The position numbers and the translations under genes are program-made. A stretch of 64,000 nt of DNA, from the NCBI GenBank assembly GCA_907165065.1, contig OU015523.1, positions 15,437,834 to 15,501,833 of the forward strand, given 5' to 3'. The stretch's first letter is position 1; every line of letters starts with the position of its first letter. Below, piece after piece: positions 12,701 through 24,154 of this stretch. Under the pieces are notes generated by a model that was not told the DNA's origin, made no database searches, and saw nothing but the letters and a program-made list of their open reading frames with translations. This DNA is from Caprimulgus europaeus. Taxonomy: Eukaryota; Chordata; Aves; Caprimulgiformes; Caprimulgidae.

Positions 12701-14110
12701 GTGCGCACAACAGTGCACATGCATGAGTGGGTGTGAGACAGGATAAGGCATTCCGACAGGCAAAGCAGGAGGATGAGTATCATCCTATCCCTTCCTTTCC
12801 CTTCATTCTGTTTATGCGGGGAACAAGTGATCTCCATCCAATTAGTTGCATCCAGCCCCAAATGCTGATGAAGCTCTTGTTCATCATGCTGGGACTGGCA
12901 CAGCAACCTGCCATATATAACAGCTCCAAAGCAGAAATGGTGGGAGCAATGAGGACACTGTACACAGAGGTGTGACAAAACAAAAATTCAGCAATCACTC
13001 ACCACTGACCAGCCAGAGAGGTAACAAGTAGGAAAACAAAGCAGGAAAAACAAAGCTCTCTGCAAGTATTTCTGAAGACAGTCTCATCTTTCCACTAAAA
13101 ACAAAGTCTTTACAAGACACCTGGCTGACAAAACTTTGCCTCATAGCTCAGACTTCTTCCCTAGAGCTGTCACATTAAGAGGCTCTGTACTTTCATACAG
13201 AGTCTGTGATCATGAACTGAAGAACAGACTTGAAGCCACTTGGGAGTAGAAGAGAGTATGATCATTCACACATGTCCTGGATACTCTTGTGAAAAAGAAG
13301 AAAAAAAAAAGGGAAAAAGACTAACAGCCCCTTGGGAATTGTGGGTGTTGGATCCTGAAACTTGCTTTTTCTAGTCTTCATCGTTTGCTGCCTCTGCCTG
13401 CATATAAAATAAGAACAGGAGAGGAATCTTTTACCATCAAGTCTTGATCTGATGACAGTTTTCTCCACTTGACGGTTGAAAGTGCATTTGAGTTTCAGGT
13501 TTTCTTTCATCTTGTTTGCAAACAGAAGGACATTTCTGACATTTCAGTCATTTGCCCTCATCAGCAAGATGGTGATGACAGCCGATTCCCAAAACTATGG
13601 GGGTAAGAGATAGGAAGGGAATGACAAATTTCTGGGTTTTTTTACAGTGTATATAAAAGTTTAATCAATACAGAAACCAAGCATTACTGTGTTCAGGAAT
13701 GCTCCTAATATCCCTAAAACATCCAGAAATGGGGAGGGAGCAGGAAGGTTCAAGCCACCACAAGTCCTTTTCTGTATCACAGAACCAACAGTCGTAAGAC
13801 AATTCTAACCTGTGTCTCATTACACAGATGTAATACACAATGATTATGTTGCCCTATACTGGATAGACCCACAGAGAGGTATAAATAAGTCATTAATTAG
13901 TAGTAACTGCTACTACAGACAGCTAACAAAGACGTCCTTTATTTCAAGTTTCAGAAGTCTGCTTTAAGTAGCTGAAGGACAAGAGTATAATTGCAGCTCC
14001 CAGTTTTTGCCTGTATGAATGAGATTCATCAGATATGCTCAGAGTCAGAGAACAGTCCTAAGGAGTTTTTCCAGCAGGGGAGGACAGAGCCCTCACCATG
14101 CAGAAAAAGG
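9720..14110. other. No gene recognised; unique-looking sequence
   Basis: The longest open frame in the window lies here (10340-10777, plus, 145 codons), with an opposite-strand frame across most of it. It resembles no family known to me. A donor-like GGTAAGTA occurs at 10670-10677 inside it, discussed under findings. The rest is ordinary AT-rich sequence with no recognised repeat. Confidence 0.5.
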
Positions 14111-14117
14111 ACAATGA

Positions 14118-14292
14118 TGCATTAGAGCATGACCTTAGGTGAAGCACTTAACCTCTTTGTGCCTCATTTCCCTCCCATCTGTGGAAACAGAAATGGCATT
14201 TACCTAACTAGCAGGAGTACTGTGCAGCTTAATTCATTATTGCTTCATAGGGACTTTAAGAACATTGGATAAAAGGTGCTAAGCATCAGCAG
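14118..14292 (+). repeat. MIR/CORE-SINE-like fragment (sense)
   Basis: The plus strand follows the sense order of an amniote MIR-type SINE: GCATGACCTTAGGTGAAGCA, then CTTAACCTCTTTGTGCCTCA, TTTCCCTCCCATCTGTGG, a GCATTTACCTAAC block, GCTTAATTCATTATTG, and finally ACATTGGATAAAAGGTGCTA (compare 'ccttggatgaaaggcgcta'). It is the clearest member of the set and covers most of the body, with the tRNA head largely missing on the left. Confidence 0.7.
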
Positions 14293-14466
14293 GGAGAGGA
14301 ATGACACACGTGAGCATTATACATAGGCTAGTGCAACAAACTAACTGTGTGAATTCAGATAGGTACTATTTACATGGATATTTATGATAAAGGGTATTTT
14401 TGGTGGTGGTGGTGCGTTTGACTTTTTTTCTTTTTGAGGGGGCAGGGCTTCAGCTTTAATATGCTG

Positions 14467-14484
14467 TATTACAACTCCCAGGAA
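14467..14484 (+). promoter_or_regulatory. ZNF143/SBS-like core
   Basis: ATTACAACTCCCAGG matches the core of the SBS motif bound by ZNF143 (ACTACAAYTCCCAG) with one change. No gene start is apparent around it. A single motif in a 64-kb window is weak evidence of binding. Confidence 0.35.
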
Positions 14485-15100
14485 ATTCTCTATTTATCCA
14501 CAGGGCAGGGAACAACACTCGCTTTCCACATCCTATTCCACACACATGTCCAAATGCTGATACTGATACAGAGGGACTGTCTCCAGACTAGAGATTACAC
14601 CTCAGGCTGGGCCCTTCTGACAGGATTGTCTTCTAGAGAGTCACAAGTTGAGGATATGTAGTTTACACAGCTGCCTGTTAGGTTACCCAAAACTCACAGA
14701 GGTCAACAAAATCAGTGGAAGAACAAGGAACTGATGCAAAGCCTGTATATTTTCCTGAGACAGCACCATGAAGTAGTTAACAAATTTGTGACATGGAAGT
14801 CAAAAGCCATCATACTCATATTACCAATCCCTAACACAATCTAGCTGCCCAGCTTTTATTTTCAATGTACATTCCTAATATCCCACCCAGCACTAAGCAT
14901 GGGAAAGCTGGCTGATGTCTTCCTGCAGTATCAGTTGCTAATTTGCTGTTAATACACCTTAAAAGTACAAATTATAATAGCTTCATTTACCTGTGATGTT
15001 AACTAAAGGCAAGAACTGTGGTAACTTACATCACCCACAGAAGCCCAGATAGTTACCAGAACTCAACACATCCCAGCATTATAGAACTTAAGCACATCAA
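14485..15100. other. No gene recognised
   Basis: Unique-looking sequence up to the MITE-like palindrome. One open frame of 75 codons (14434-14661) shows no similarity to anything I know. Confidence 0.5.
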
Positions 15101-15207
15101 AGGCCTGATTCCCATCTTTCACTGCTAAAACATGAGTAACTCCACTGACCCCAAAATGGCATGCTCCTCTTCTACGTTTAACAGCAGTCAGAAGAGAAAT
15201 TAAGCCC
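15101..15207. repeat. Degenerate palindromic MITE-like element
   Basis: The left end AGGCCTGATTCCCATC and right end AAATTAAGCCCT are imperfect inverted copies. The inner ACTGCTAAAAC (from 15121) pairs with the inverse of GTTTAACAGCAGT (to 15188), placed symmetrically about 20 bp from each end. CATGAGTAACTCCACTGAC lies in the left half. This agrees with the sauropsid palindromic repeat I remember as 'gggcctgattct...gagtaactccattga...aggcct'. The family name is uncertain. Confidence 0.5.
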
Positions 15208-15760
15208 TCTGTATTTTTAATGCCTCTCCCACTGTTTCTTTTTGCTTGTAGATTATTCCTCCATGCTGGGGTAACACAATGCTGTGTGAGTGGCTAGTGA
15301 GCAAGCAGTTCATTACATTGCCCAAAATTCTAGCAGCAGTGTTTTATAAACTCAGAGGTAGGCAAGACAGTGTGTAAAAACATGCTCTCACCTTCCTTTA
15401 TTTATCTGACAGGAATGAGAGGTCACATAAAGCATGCTAGTAAGTGGTTCTGCAGAACAGAGTACTGCAACTGAGGGATATGACCTCACTTTGGATAAAC
15501 ACATTTTATACCACAGATATTTAGGTAAATAATGCTTGGCTGTATTAAGTAATGAATAATTCTATTAAAAGTAAATTAACGTAGCAAAGAGGCAAGAAGG
15601 AATTGCAAATTGAACGTTTCATCCCCTTGCTGTTTGTGCCTTAATGAAGTGTCCTAGAGGCAGTCATCATGCCAGTCTCTTCACAAGTCTTCTTATAAGC
15701 AACATTTTTTACTTCTAAATCACTAGTTTCTAAAGCTGAGAACCACATCCCTGGGTGGTG
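15208..15760. other. No gene or repeat recognised
   Basis: AT-rich unique-looking sequence; nothing identified. Confidence 0.5.
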
Positions 15761-15851
15761 GTTTGGGGTTTTTTGTTTGGTTTTTGTTGTTGTTTTTTTT
15801 TTCTCCCTGTCTTTGGCTTTCTTTTTTTTTAAAAAAAAGAGAGAAAAAAAT
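15761..15851. repeat. T-rich then A-rich low-complexity block
   Basis: T/G-rich and T-rich plus-strand sequence (15761-15830) ends in T9 and switches directly to A8 followed by GAGAGAAAAAAA. The T-to-A switch makes an imperfect self-complementary structure. The 85-codon Lys/Thr-rich frame on the minus strand (15641-15898) is produced by this block and is not a gene. Confidence 0.8.
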
Positions 15852-16850
15852 AATCTTTCCAATTTTAAAAAAGCTAAACCAACGTGAACCAAGTGCATCC
15901 TAATAGCTTAGGAATCAAATAGATAAGCCTTAGGCCTATTGTGTTTTAAAACCACATTATCTCAAAGATCATTATATCCTGGTTCCTTGGATGCTCAACT
16001 TTTCAATGGCCTGAACCTCTGCTTGTGTATGTGCTTCTTTTCTGAATCTTTCCTGCTATGGCCGGAATCTTACAGAAGGACAAGATAGAAATCTTGTTAT
16101 TTAGCTATTTCGTTTATTCAGTTTTGTCAATATAACTTTTCCTAATAACTATTTATTTAGTTACTTAGTTTCTTTGCTTTTTTATTTGATAGGAGGACAA
16201 AGGAGACACACTTGTGGAAAGTTAAAGATGTTTGCTTACCAGATACAGACTCTGTCTGAAAATGTTTGCACTTCTGTGTGTCTTGAAGGGCCTGTGTAGT
16301 GAAAGCAGCCTTCCTAATTTGCATGTGAAGAGCACACCAAGCTAAGCAGCATCTCTGGCTGTGCATCGCAAAGTGCTCTCCTCTCTGTCTCTTTATGGGA
16401 TTATGAAGTGCTCTCATAAACTGCCAGACTGACACCTGCAGCGAGCAGCACTTGGGAGTGTCCAAGCAGCAAGTGAGAGCACTTTACCATTCCAGAAAGA
16501 CAGGGAGGAAAGCAGGGGAGCCCTTAAAAAGTAACAAAATTCATACTGAGACAGAGAGGTGCAATTAAGAGTGGCTGGCACTGAAGGAGAATTTTTTCTC
16601 TATTTTAATTTCTGAAGAGCTGAGGAAGTATAAAGTATTTGCATATCTGAAGCACAAGGTACCATTTCCTTTTCAAGCAAAGGGGTGCCAGGGGCTCTGG
16701 TGTGCCCTCTTGCTGCTCCTGCCATAGCGTGCTGTCTAGCATTATATCCTCAAATAGATTTCAATATTCAACAGTAGGAGCTTTCATTACAACCTTTGCA
16801 ATCCTAATGATAAGGCAGAACTTCTTCCCACTCCTCTTTCCTCTTTGCAT
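15852..16850. other. No gene recognised; weak regulatory candidate at 16240-16470
   Basis: An octamer ATTTGCAT lies at 16317-16324 in a stretch with repeated AGTGCTCTC blocks (16372 and 16408) and no recognised transposon. The minus-strand 102-codon frame across it (16157-16465) shows no familiar motif. Nothing else was identified. Confidence 0.35.
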
Positions 16851-16970
16851 GAAGTGCTGCTATGTTCTAGCTGCTTTCCAGATACTTGGGAAGACACAAT
16901 CCCTGGCCTGGGAAGCCTTTAAAGACTAAAATGCAAGCAGAGGTTATCAACAGGAGAATACACACAGGCT
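16850..16970. repeat. Ancient amniote interspersed repeat fragment
   Basis: The order GAAGTGCTGCTATGTTCTAG, GAAGACACAATCCCTGGCCT, GGGAAGCCTTTAAAGACTAA follows a repeat common in turtle, crocodile and bird sequence ('...gtgctgtac...aagacacagtccctgccccaaagagcttacaatctaa...'). I recognise the pattern but cannot name the family with confidence. Confidence 0.45.
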
Positions 16971-17880
16971 ATTTTTTTAATAGAAACCAGTAAATCTCTC
17001 TGAAATTTATATAAAAGAGATTTACACTCACAACATACAGTGATACAGGGTATAAAGTTCATAACATGAACAAACACAAATAAAGAGGAAAAGGGGCACA
17101 TGGTGGGATCCACATTCCCCATAGTGTATGAACAACTCTTCTGGTATGTAGTGCAATCCTTGGCCTGGAGAAAACCAGTTCAGATGTGCCTGGCCTACAG
17201 CAATATACGGGAGGGCTACAGCTCCCCGTGCTACATGACAGCACAGATTTTTCACTGAGGAAAAAGTATTTAGGTCCCTAACATAGTTAATTTATTCATT
17301 TTGGGAAGTGACTGACAACTTCATCTGCTTGAGAAAAGCAAAGGAACAGTGAAAAACAATAGAAGAGGTGATGAAAGTAATTGTCAAGCTCAAAAGTAGA
17401 AGACTAAGGCTTATGTTCAGTTTTCATTAAAGATACCAAGGAAGGTTAACATCACATGGTAAAAAACATTAGAATAAAGAGTCAATCTCCAGGGAAAAGA
17501 GCAAGTCTGTGTAGGAGGAGTGACAATATCAATGCAGTTCAGTGCATCTGAAAGACTGTTTTGTTGAAATTAGGTGAAAACACACCTGGTTTAGGAAAAA
17601 TAACAAAGGAAGCAAATGCAGAAAAAGCAGAAACTACAGAAAGGTGAGTAAAAACTGGGGGCCTGTCTCTGCTAATTTGTCAGACCAATTCATAGACAGA
17701 CATCTTCCTTTTTCCTCTTAGAAGTCCATTTGTATTACCTGGGTTCAGGCCTAACATGGGAAGACATGAATCGATGCATGCCAGGGCATAACTGTCTATG
17801 GCCAAGTTCATGTGTGTGAGAGCTGGCGTGGGTGCACATGCGTGAGCAGTAGCAAGTGACACACACATGCTATTTCAAGC
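16971..17880. other. No gene recognised
   Basis: Nothing identified. Two overlapping short minus-strand frames (17028-17255, 17059-17244) carry no recognisable motif. Confidence 0.5.
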
Positions 17881-18130
17881 ACTTCACTTAGCAAATGATC
17901 TCCATAATATTCCCCCTGAAATTGGTTGCTCCCAGGTGTTTTAACGAATGGTTGGTCATTTAATGGTCCGAGGCAAAGCCAAGGAAGGTTAACACACTGA
18001 CAAAGCGGACATTAACTGTGATAACAACTGTTTTCATGGGGGATTATTGCTATTATAAACCTTATTCAGCATCATAATGCCAACAATCATTCCTTACCTT
18101 TTCCTTGTCATTCAAATAAATTTAGCATCT
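17880..18130. promoter_or_regulatory. Candidate conserved non-coding element
   Basis: Dense non-repetitive sequence with cores such as GGTCATTTAATGGTCC, TGTGATAACAACTG, GGATTATTGCTATTATAAAC and TTCAAATAAATTTAGC. It has no long open frame and is bounded on the right by a recent tandem duplication. The assignment rests on texture alone. Confidence 0.3.
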
Positions 18131-18156
18131 TCTGTGATGCAGCAAAGCAAACAGTG

Positions 18157-18220
18157 CAGTCAGAATCTGAGGCCTTTAACTTTTAATACAGTCAGAATCT
18201 GGGGCCTTTAACTTTTAATA
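18157..18220 (+). repeat. 32-bp perfect-length tandem duplication
   Basis: The 32-bp unit beginning CAGTCAGAATCTGAGGCC at 18157 is followed immediately by a second copy at 18189, with one substitution (TGAGGCC versus TGGGGCC). The low divergence implies a recent event compared with the fossil repeats around it. Confidence 0.95.
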
Positions 18221-19610
18221 ATCACCTCTCTGTTTGTCCACGTACAAGGAGTGTTGGACATTGACTGGAAGATATACCAGCATAAAGAAAGCCTCAGTTA
18301 AACAAAACACCATGAGCACCTTTTATCATGGAGTGAGCAAAGGGAGAGAATCGTCTCTACCAGGCAATTTGGTTGGCATTAAGAGAACTGAGCTTTTCAT
18401 GAGGAAGGGATGTGATATCCACCAGCTAGATGCCTACTGAAGCATTTGTTGTGAGGGTACAGAAACTGGAGGCCACCATACACATCTAACAAACTTCACA
18501 CACAAAAAAAGAGAGAGAAACAGTGTCATCATCTGCCATACATCAGACCAAGGCACTGCAGTTAATGCATTATCTCTGAGCTGTTGCAACAAATACATTC
18601 AGAAAGGTGCAAAGATTTTGCCTTACCACCTCATTCAGACAAAGCTCCTTTGTTTCAGACTGATCATCACCAGCTACGGAAACACAACATGGACTGTGTA
18701 AAGCATCAGTTTTCAACTTTTTCTCCATCCCTCCAAATTTTCCAGGGGGAGTGTGGATCCCAGCACAGTGAACACACTTTCTGACAAAAGGTCACCTTCT
18801 GAATCATGTTTCATTTGTTTTGTAGAAATCACTGATTAATCTATGCAGAGGCTTGTGTCCCTTAAACATTTATTAGCTTAGAAGACAGGTAAAATACATT
18901 GCTTCAAGTAAAAGATGCACAGACTTTTTTTCCAGCACCTCCTCATGCATAAGACATGCTTGACACTTGAAAGTTCAAGTGGGAAAAAACCCACTGTATG
19001 GTATTTGCTTTGGAGGGTGCAGGAATGGCATCCAACCACAGAGGCCACTAAAGATGGAAACCAACAGGCAAAAGCTAGAGATGCTAATGAGGTGCCATTA
19101 TGGAATCACTTCATGGTCTTCAGAAACTACAACAAAAGGGATGATTTTTCTTTAGCAGCAAAGATAGGGTATCATAACCACTGCCCTGCAAATATTGCAA
19201 CCCAGTCTCTCAAGAAGATCCAAGAGCCTCAGCAACAGTTAGGCCACTAAGGGCTCAAAAAGATAAGTCTAATTAAAATCCTCAGTGCAGAGATCAGTAA
19301 CCTAACAATGTGTGAGCTCATCAGCTCTGCCACACCAGCCTCCAACTACTGGTGAAGGGCTATGAGGGAAGTGGAACGGATAGAGGTTGGCCATAGATTT
19401 GTTTTACAGGGTTGTGGGAAGGGAAAGGAGAATCTATAGTATCATCCATGCACTGGAAATGAAGCAATTGGTGAAACTTACAGAATCTAAATCTCAATTA
19501 GGCTTTGAAGTTTAAAAATTAAAAAGACCAAGATCAGATGGCTGAAACATTTGTATCCAACCTATATGATAAATGTGTTTAATAATAGTTGTACTTTAAA
19601 CTTTGCTATC
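18221..19610. other. No gene recognised
   Basis: The longest open frame is 111 codons (18915-19250, plus) and has a second plus-strand frame across it. No domain or repeat was recognised. Confidence 0.5.
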
Positions 19611-19611
19611 T

Positions 19612-19772
19612 CCTTCCACTTTAAGATCTCAAAAGGCTTTGCAAGCTTTAGAAATAAAGCCTCATAATACCTCTGCAAGGTCAGCACTATTATTCTCATT
19701 TGTAAAAGTGAAATAACTTGGCCAAGGTCATGTACAGAGAGTCAGTAGCAGAGCTGTGAATAAAAGTTATCT
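19612..19772 (-). repeat. MIR/CORE-SINE-like fragment (antisense on + strand)
   Basis: Antisense order: AGATCTCAAAAGGCTTTGCA (compare 'atctcaaagcgctttaca'), GCACTATTATTCTCATTTG (compare 'tattattatccccatttt'), AACTTGGCCAAGGTCATG (compare 'acttgcccaaggtcaca'), then AGTCAGTAGCAGAGCTGTGA (compare 'gtcagtggcagagctggga'). The match is good over about 150 bp and ends before the tRNA head. Confidence 0.7.
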
Positions 19773-22700
19773 TTTTTTGCTCTTATCTATGTATACTTAA
19801 AATGATCTGCAAAGGAAAAATACTTGGGTATGTGCCCATTTTTTAATTTTTATGATAAATAAAGAAGGTCTAAAGATTTTTCTAACACTTTCTATAAACT
19901 GGCCTAAAGGACAACAGTGGTACTTCAAACAGGAATATAGATTTAATTTTCAAGTACTTTGAAATTTGCAGCAAAAAAGTGCTAAATTAAATGCTGGTTG
20001 ATAAATAACAACAATAACGACAATAAGCATCTGCTGTAGCACTAGCAGAATAACTCCCTGTGTGAGCACTGTATTTGAGAATAAAAGTAAGATGCCTCTG
20101 ATACAATTACTCCATCTCATTTATGGCTATGCCACAATGGTATAATTATAATTATTCCACTATAGTTCTACAAGTTCATTTCCCTGTGTAAAATAAGCCC
20201 TAAGGGATTCTTTTCCTGTTTTCATTCAACATTTGAAATTTATATTCTTTTTACCCTAGACATCCTCTGATGAGTGGAAAATTCAGAAAACTACTGCATC
20301 CCAGGAGACCTGGGGGCACATCTAGGTAGCATTAAGTTGTAACTCTGACTCTGTATATCACCTGAGGATCTGCTTTTAAAAAGGAGAAGAGATTTGCAAG
20401 AACACTGAGCTAGTTTTGTTTTAAACCACACTGAACTCAAATGAATGGGAAGCCATCAGAAGAACAGTTTGCCAGGGAAACAAACAAAATCCTCCAACCC
20501 CAAAAACTTTTCCTATCCCCCACAACTGAGTGCACTGCATGAATGACAGCTGCTCAGGTGATAAACCTCTGAAAAAACCAGGGTCAACTAGTCTTTGACA
20601 TTCTGAACATGCCTGTTCAGATCGTAACTAAAACACCAACACTTTTATAAACAAAGCACCACAAGCAGCAGTCTCCAATGCATTTTTCTTGTCCACACTA
20701 GATGAAAAGCCAAAGTATTACCATTTAAACAGGTGTCATATGTCATGCCAGACACCTAAATTGGAGCACCAGTTTTAGCACTCAAGAGGAAAATCCAGCC
20801 TTGCAAATCTCTAATTTTATTCACAGAACAGCCACCTTTTCACCCAGAAATGTTTACTTACTGCAGTGTTTCCAACCATAGTCAGTGTAGAAAATCTAAC
20901 AAGATTGTATGATGTAGCTCTATCCCTACCTTTGGCTCCTATTTCATGGCTTACCTTCCTCTAGTACCTCTGGCCTTAGGTCACTATGAAGAGATACAGC
21001 TGCTAGACTGCATGAACCATGGCTGCTCAGGTGATTCACTGCATTCCCATAGCAAAGGAAGCTGCCTCAACTCCAGCTTTATTTTTGTACAAAGGAAAAG
21101 TGAAGATTGGTAGGAAGGCAGCTAAGAACAAATCTGAAAAAAACAGTACAGCTTAGATCTTTGTAGTCGTATGTTCAGACTTCAGCAGTCACACTTCTGC
21201 TGTACAATTCTGCACCTGTAATTGCACACTGTGTCTTTTCCATGTGATTTGCAGAGCTTTGCATTGTTAATGCTCACCTAATAATAAAAAATGGCTACAA
21301 AATCCCCTGAGAAGCCTTGTTACAGGAACTTGCTACGACTGCCAGCAGAACACTGCCCATGAATTTCTGAGGCTAGACAGAAGCCCATATATGTTTTCTG
21401 AAACAAAGGCAAAAAAAGACTTGCTCCTTCAGGATATCTGTGTCCTGCCAGTGATTCCCGTTTGGTCACTGCATTTTAAGCACATAGTTGAGGCAGAAGG
21501 AACTAGAGAAAGCAAGAAAAAGTTGACTTATTTGAAACACAAGCAAGAAAGTGCAAGGCACATCTAGTTTACAGGTACTGCCTAGGAAAGACCTCTGCCA
21601 CCATTAGCAGAAGTATCCTGGAAGCTCTGGCACCACCACCACAACAGCATAACACCCACAAATGCCTTCCATGGCAGAAAGCTTTGTGGGCAGCCTGCCT
21701 TCGAAGGAGCCAGATACTCACTGGCCTCTGCATATCTCTGTACCACGTGTGTTCATACTGTTGCTACAAGGTACACTGGGAGTGCAGACCCACAAGCAAG
21801 CAACTGCAAATGAATGAAGTGAATAGGTGGAAACTGGTCAGTGTATGAGGAAATTTGCTACTGATGGTAAACGTGGTTGCCAAATGCTGCTCTCTATACA
21901 GTGGGAGTAGCTGTACTACTGCTATTTGAGGAGCTAGTAACTGGATCACTCTTCCTCTATTATTAGCAAAATCTCCAAAAGCAGAGGGAAAATGTCAGAT
22001 TTTAAAAGGTTATTACGTAGATACCGCTCTGATAATAGCAGATCCATTAACAATGCCATGTGTCTGCCTTACCGTGATCAGCAGTGCAGCATTGTACACT
22101 CAGCATGCGTTCTCCCCACCCACTGCACACAGCAGAACTAGCTCTCAGAAATCAGCTCATGGAGAGTCACAGGCTTTTTTCAGAAAGCTCACACTGCTGC
22201 TGATGGGACCCAGCACACATGCTGCAAAGCAACGGCATTAATTTACCAGAAAGAGAAGGAAGAGGATCATCCATTCAATGTGCATGAAGCACCAAGTGAC
22301 CATGAGAGAATAAAGACTTCTACAGTCATAACTAATCTGCAGTGGATTTGAGCTAATGACCAAGAACTAAATTCGTACTCTGTATCTGGCACCAATCCCT
22401 TTGCCAAGACAGCAATTGCTTTCTCAGGTGTGCATTTGATCTAGAACACCTCTGGATGATAAAGATGTCATTACTAAACTAAAAGCTGCAACATGCTGAT
22501 TCTCATTTGCTGTGGGGGTCAGGTGGTGAATGAGCAGGAACACAAATAGAAACATCCTTGAAGTGGAAGGAATTCCCTAGAAATTTGATCTGGATATCAA
22601 AGAAGGGGGGAGGGGGAAAAAAAATTTAAAAAAGAGGTCCAAACAAAATACAGCCAGTGTCTTAAACAAGCTTCTATTCAGTAGACCCCTAAGGAGGGAA

Positions 22701-24105
22701 GTCTCTCTCAAGAGTAGAAGCTGAGCCAAAAAATGACGTTTAATGAATCAAATCACAGCATCTACTTTAACAAAAGCCATTGGAGCACAAACAGTTTGCA
22801 ACACAACCCACTTAACAATAGCATGGAAGGGGGAAACAGCAACAAGCCAGTTCATTCCAGGACAAACCTGAGGTAAGAACCCAGATGCATAACATTCCCT
22901 TTGCCAAGTGTTCTGCTGGCTGGGCAGGGTGCTCCTCACTGCACTCCCAAAGACTGAGAGCTCATCAGCAAATCAAAAGGTTGACACTCTTTCATCTTTC
23001 TTTTAAACATCTCCTCAAAGATGCAGCTTTTCCCAACAAGGGGAAACATGGTCTTTCACCTCTACATCAGGACTGAGAATGTGCTGGTAATATTGGAGAA
23101 TAGTTTTCCACCTAGCTTTGGTCCCAAAGCAAAACGACTTTCTGGTCCCAGGGTCTTTATTCCAGTCTGGCAACACAGGAATGCGGTGCTATTACCTGTG
23201 AGTATTTTCTGAGACTGAACCACAGTCATGCAGGCATTCATCACTTCAGCTAGAAACTGTGATTTCAGGTGGAAGGAAAGTGGAAGCATTTTACTTAGTA
23301 GAAACAGTTTCTACCTAAATCTGCTGCAGTAGGCATCGTCTCTCTATTTCCACAGCACCTTCCTTCACCTTCCCCCTAGGGAAAATGGTTTGAGATTTTT
23401 AGAAAGAGGAAGGGACAATCAGAGATTATTAGGAAGAGCAGGTTAACTGGTAAGAAGATGTTTGTAACCAGCAGAAGAAGAAAGTAGTAGCTAAAGTCTG
23501 TTAGAAAATAAAAGGGATTAAAACATTTTAATCCTGTGGCATCTGTAAACACACATTTAATTTGCTCATTCATTTAATTTTAGTCCTTCCTGGAGAAAAG
23601 GAAACATTGTGAGAGAGGAAGGAAAGGAATTTGTTGATTCTATAACTGTGAAGGCTTTCTAAATTTTGAAAAGTGATTGCAATGCAGGCAGGATTTTGGC
23701 TCCCTTGCCTTGAGGACCGAATTCCTCCTAAAAGACAGAGTTAACAGTCACAGTACAGACTTGCTCCCAGACATTATCCCTAAACCGTGCTTCATCTCTT
23801 ATCTGAAGGAAATGTTGCTGGTAGAGTCAGAGCTACGTGTCCTACTCCATTCAAACCCTGGCCACTGTGCTTGGATACCAAGTGATGGTGTTAAATTTGC
23901 AGTAGGAACCGAAGTGTTGAAAAATGTGGAAATGGTTACTAGCAATGTGGACTAAAGCTTAGCAAAACTCATTTCACTTGCTCAACTAAACTCTGAAATA
24001 GGTGAAAATTATCAAACTAGCAATTTAAATAAAGATAAAATACCCAGGAAGTCGAGACAATGAGATATACATCACATAATTAATCTTCAGAGCACCCAAC
24101 TCCCA
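19773..24105. other. No gene or clear repeat recognised
   Basis: More than 4 kb of AT-rich unique-looking sequence. Open frames are 61-92 codons with nothing recognisable. A GACACCTAAATTGGAGCACC piece at 20751 faintly resembles a 'gcacctaaatt' reptile repeat but is too short to call. Between 23395 and 23660 the plus strand is purine-rich. Confidence 0.5.
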
Positions 24106-24106
24106 A

Positions 24107-24154
24107 TTTCTTTTTCTTTTATTTTTTTTCTCTTTCCTTTTTTTTTTTTTTTTT
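24107..24154. repeat. Pyrimidine/T-rich low-complexity tract
   Basis: T-rich stretch with interspersed C, ending in an uninterrupted run of 17 T (24138-24154). Simple sequence; no element attached. Confidence 0.9.

Noticed and set aside
14434..14448. GAGGGGGCAGGGC as a second CTCF site
   Set aside because: Lacks the CCA half of the core; a T-run precedes it.
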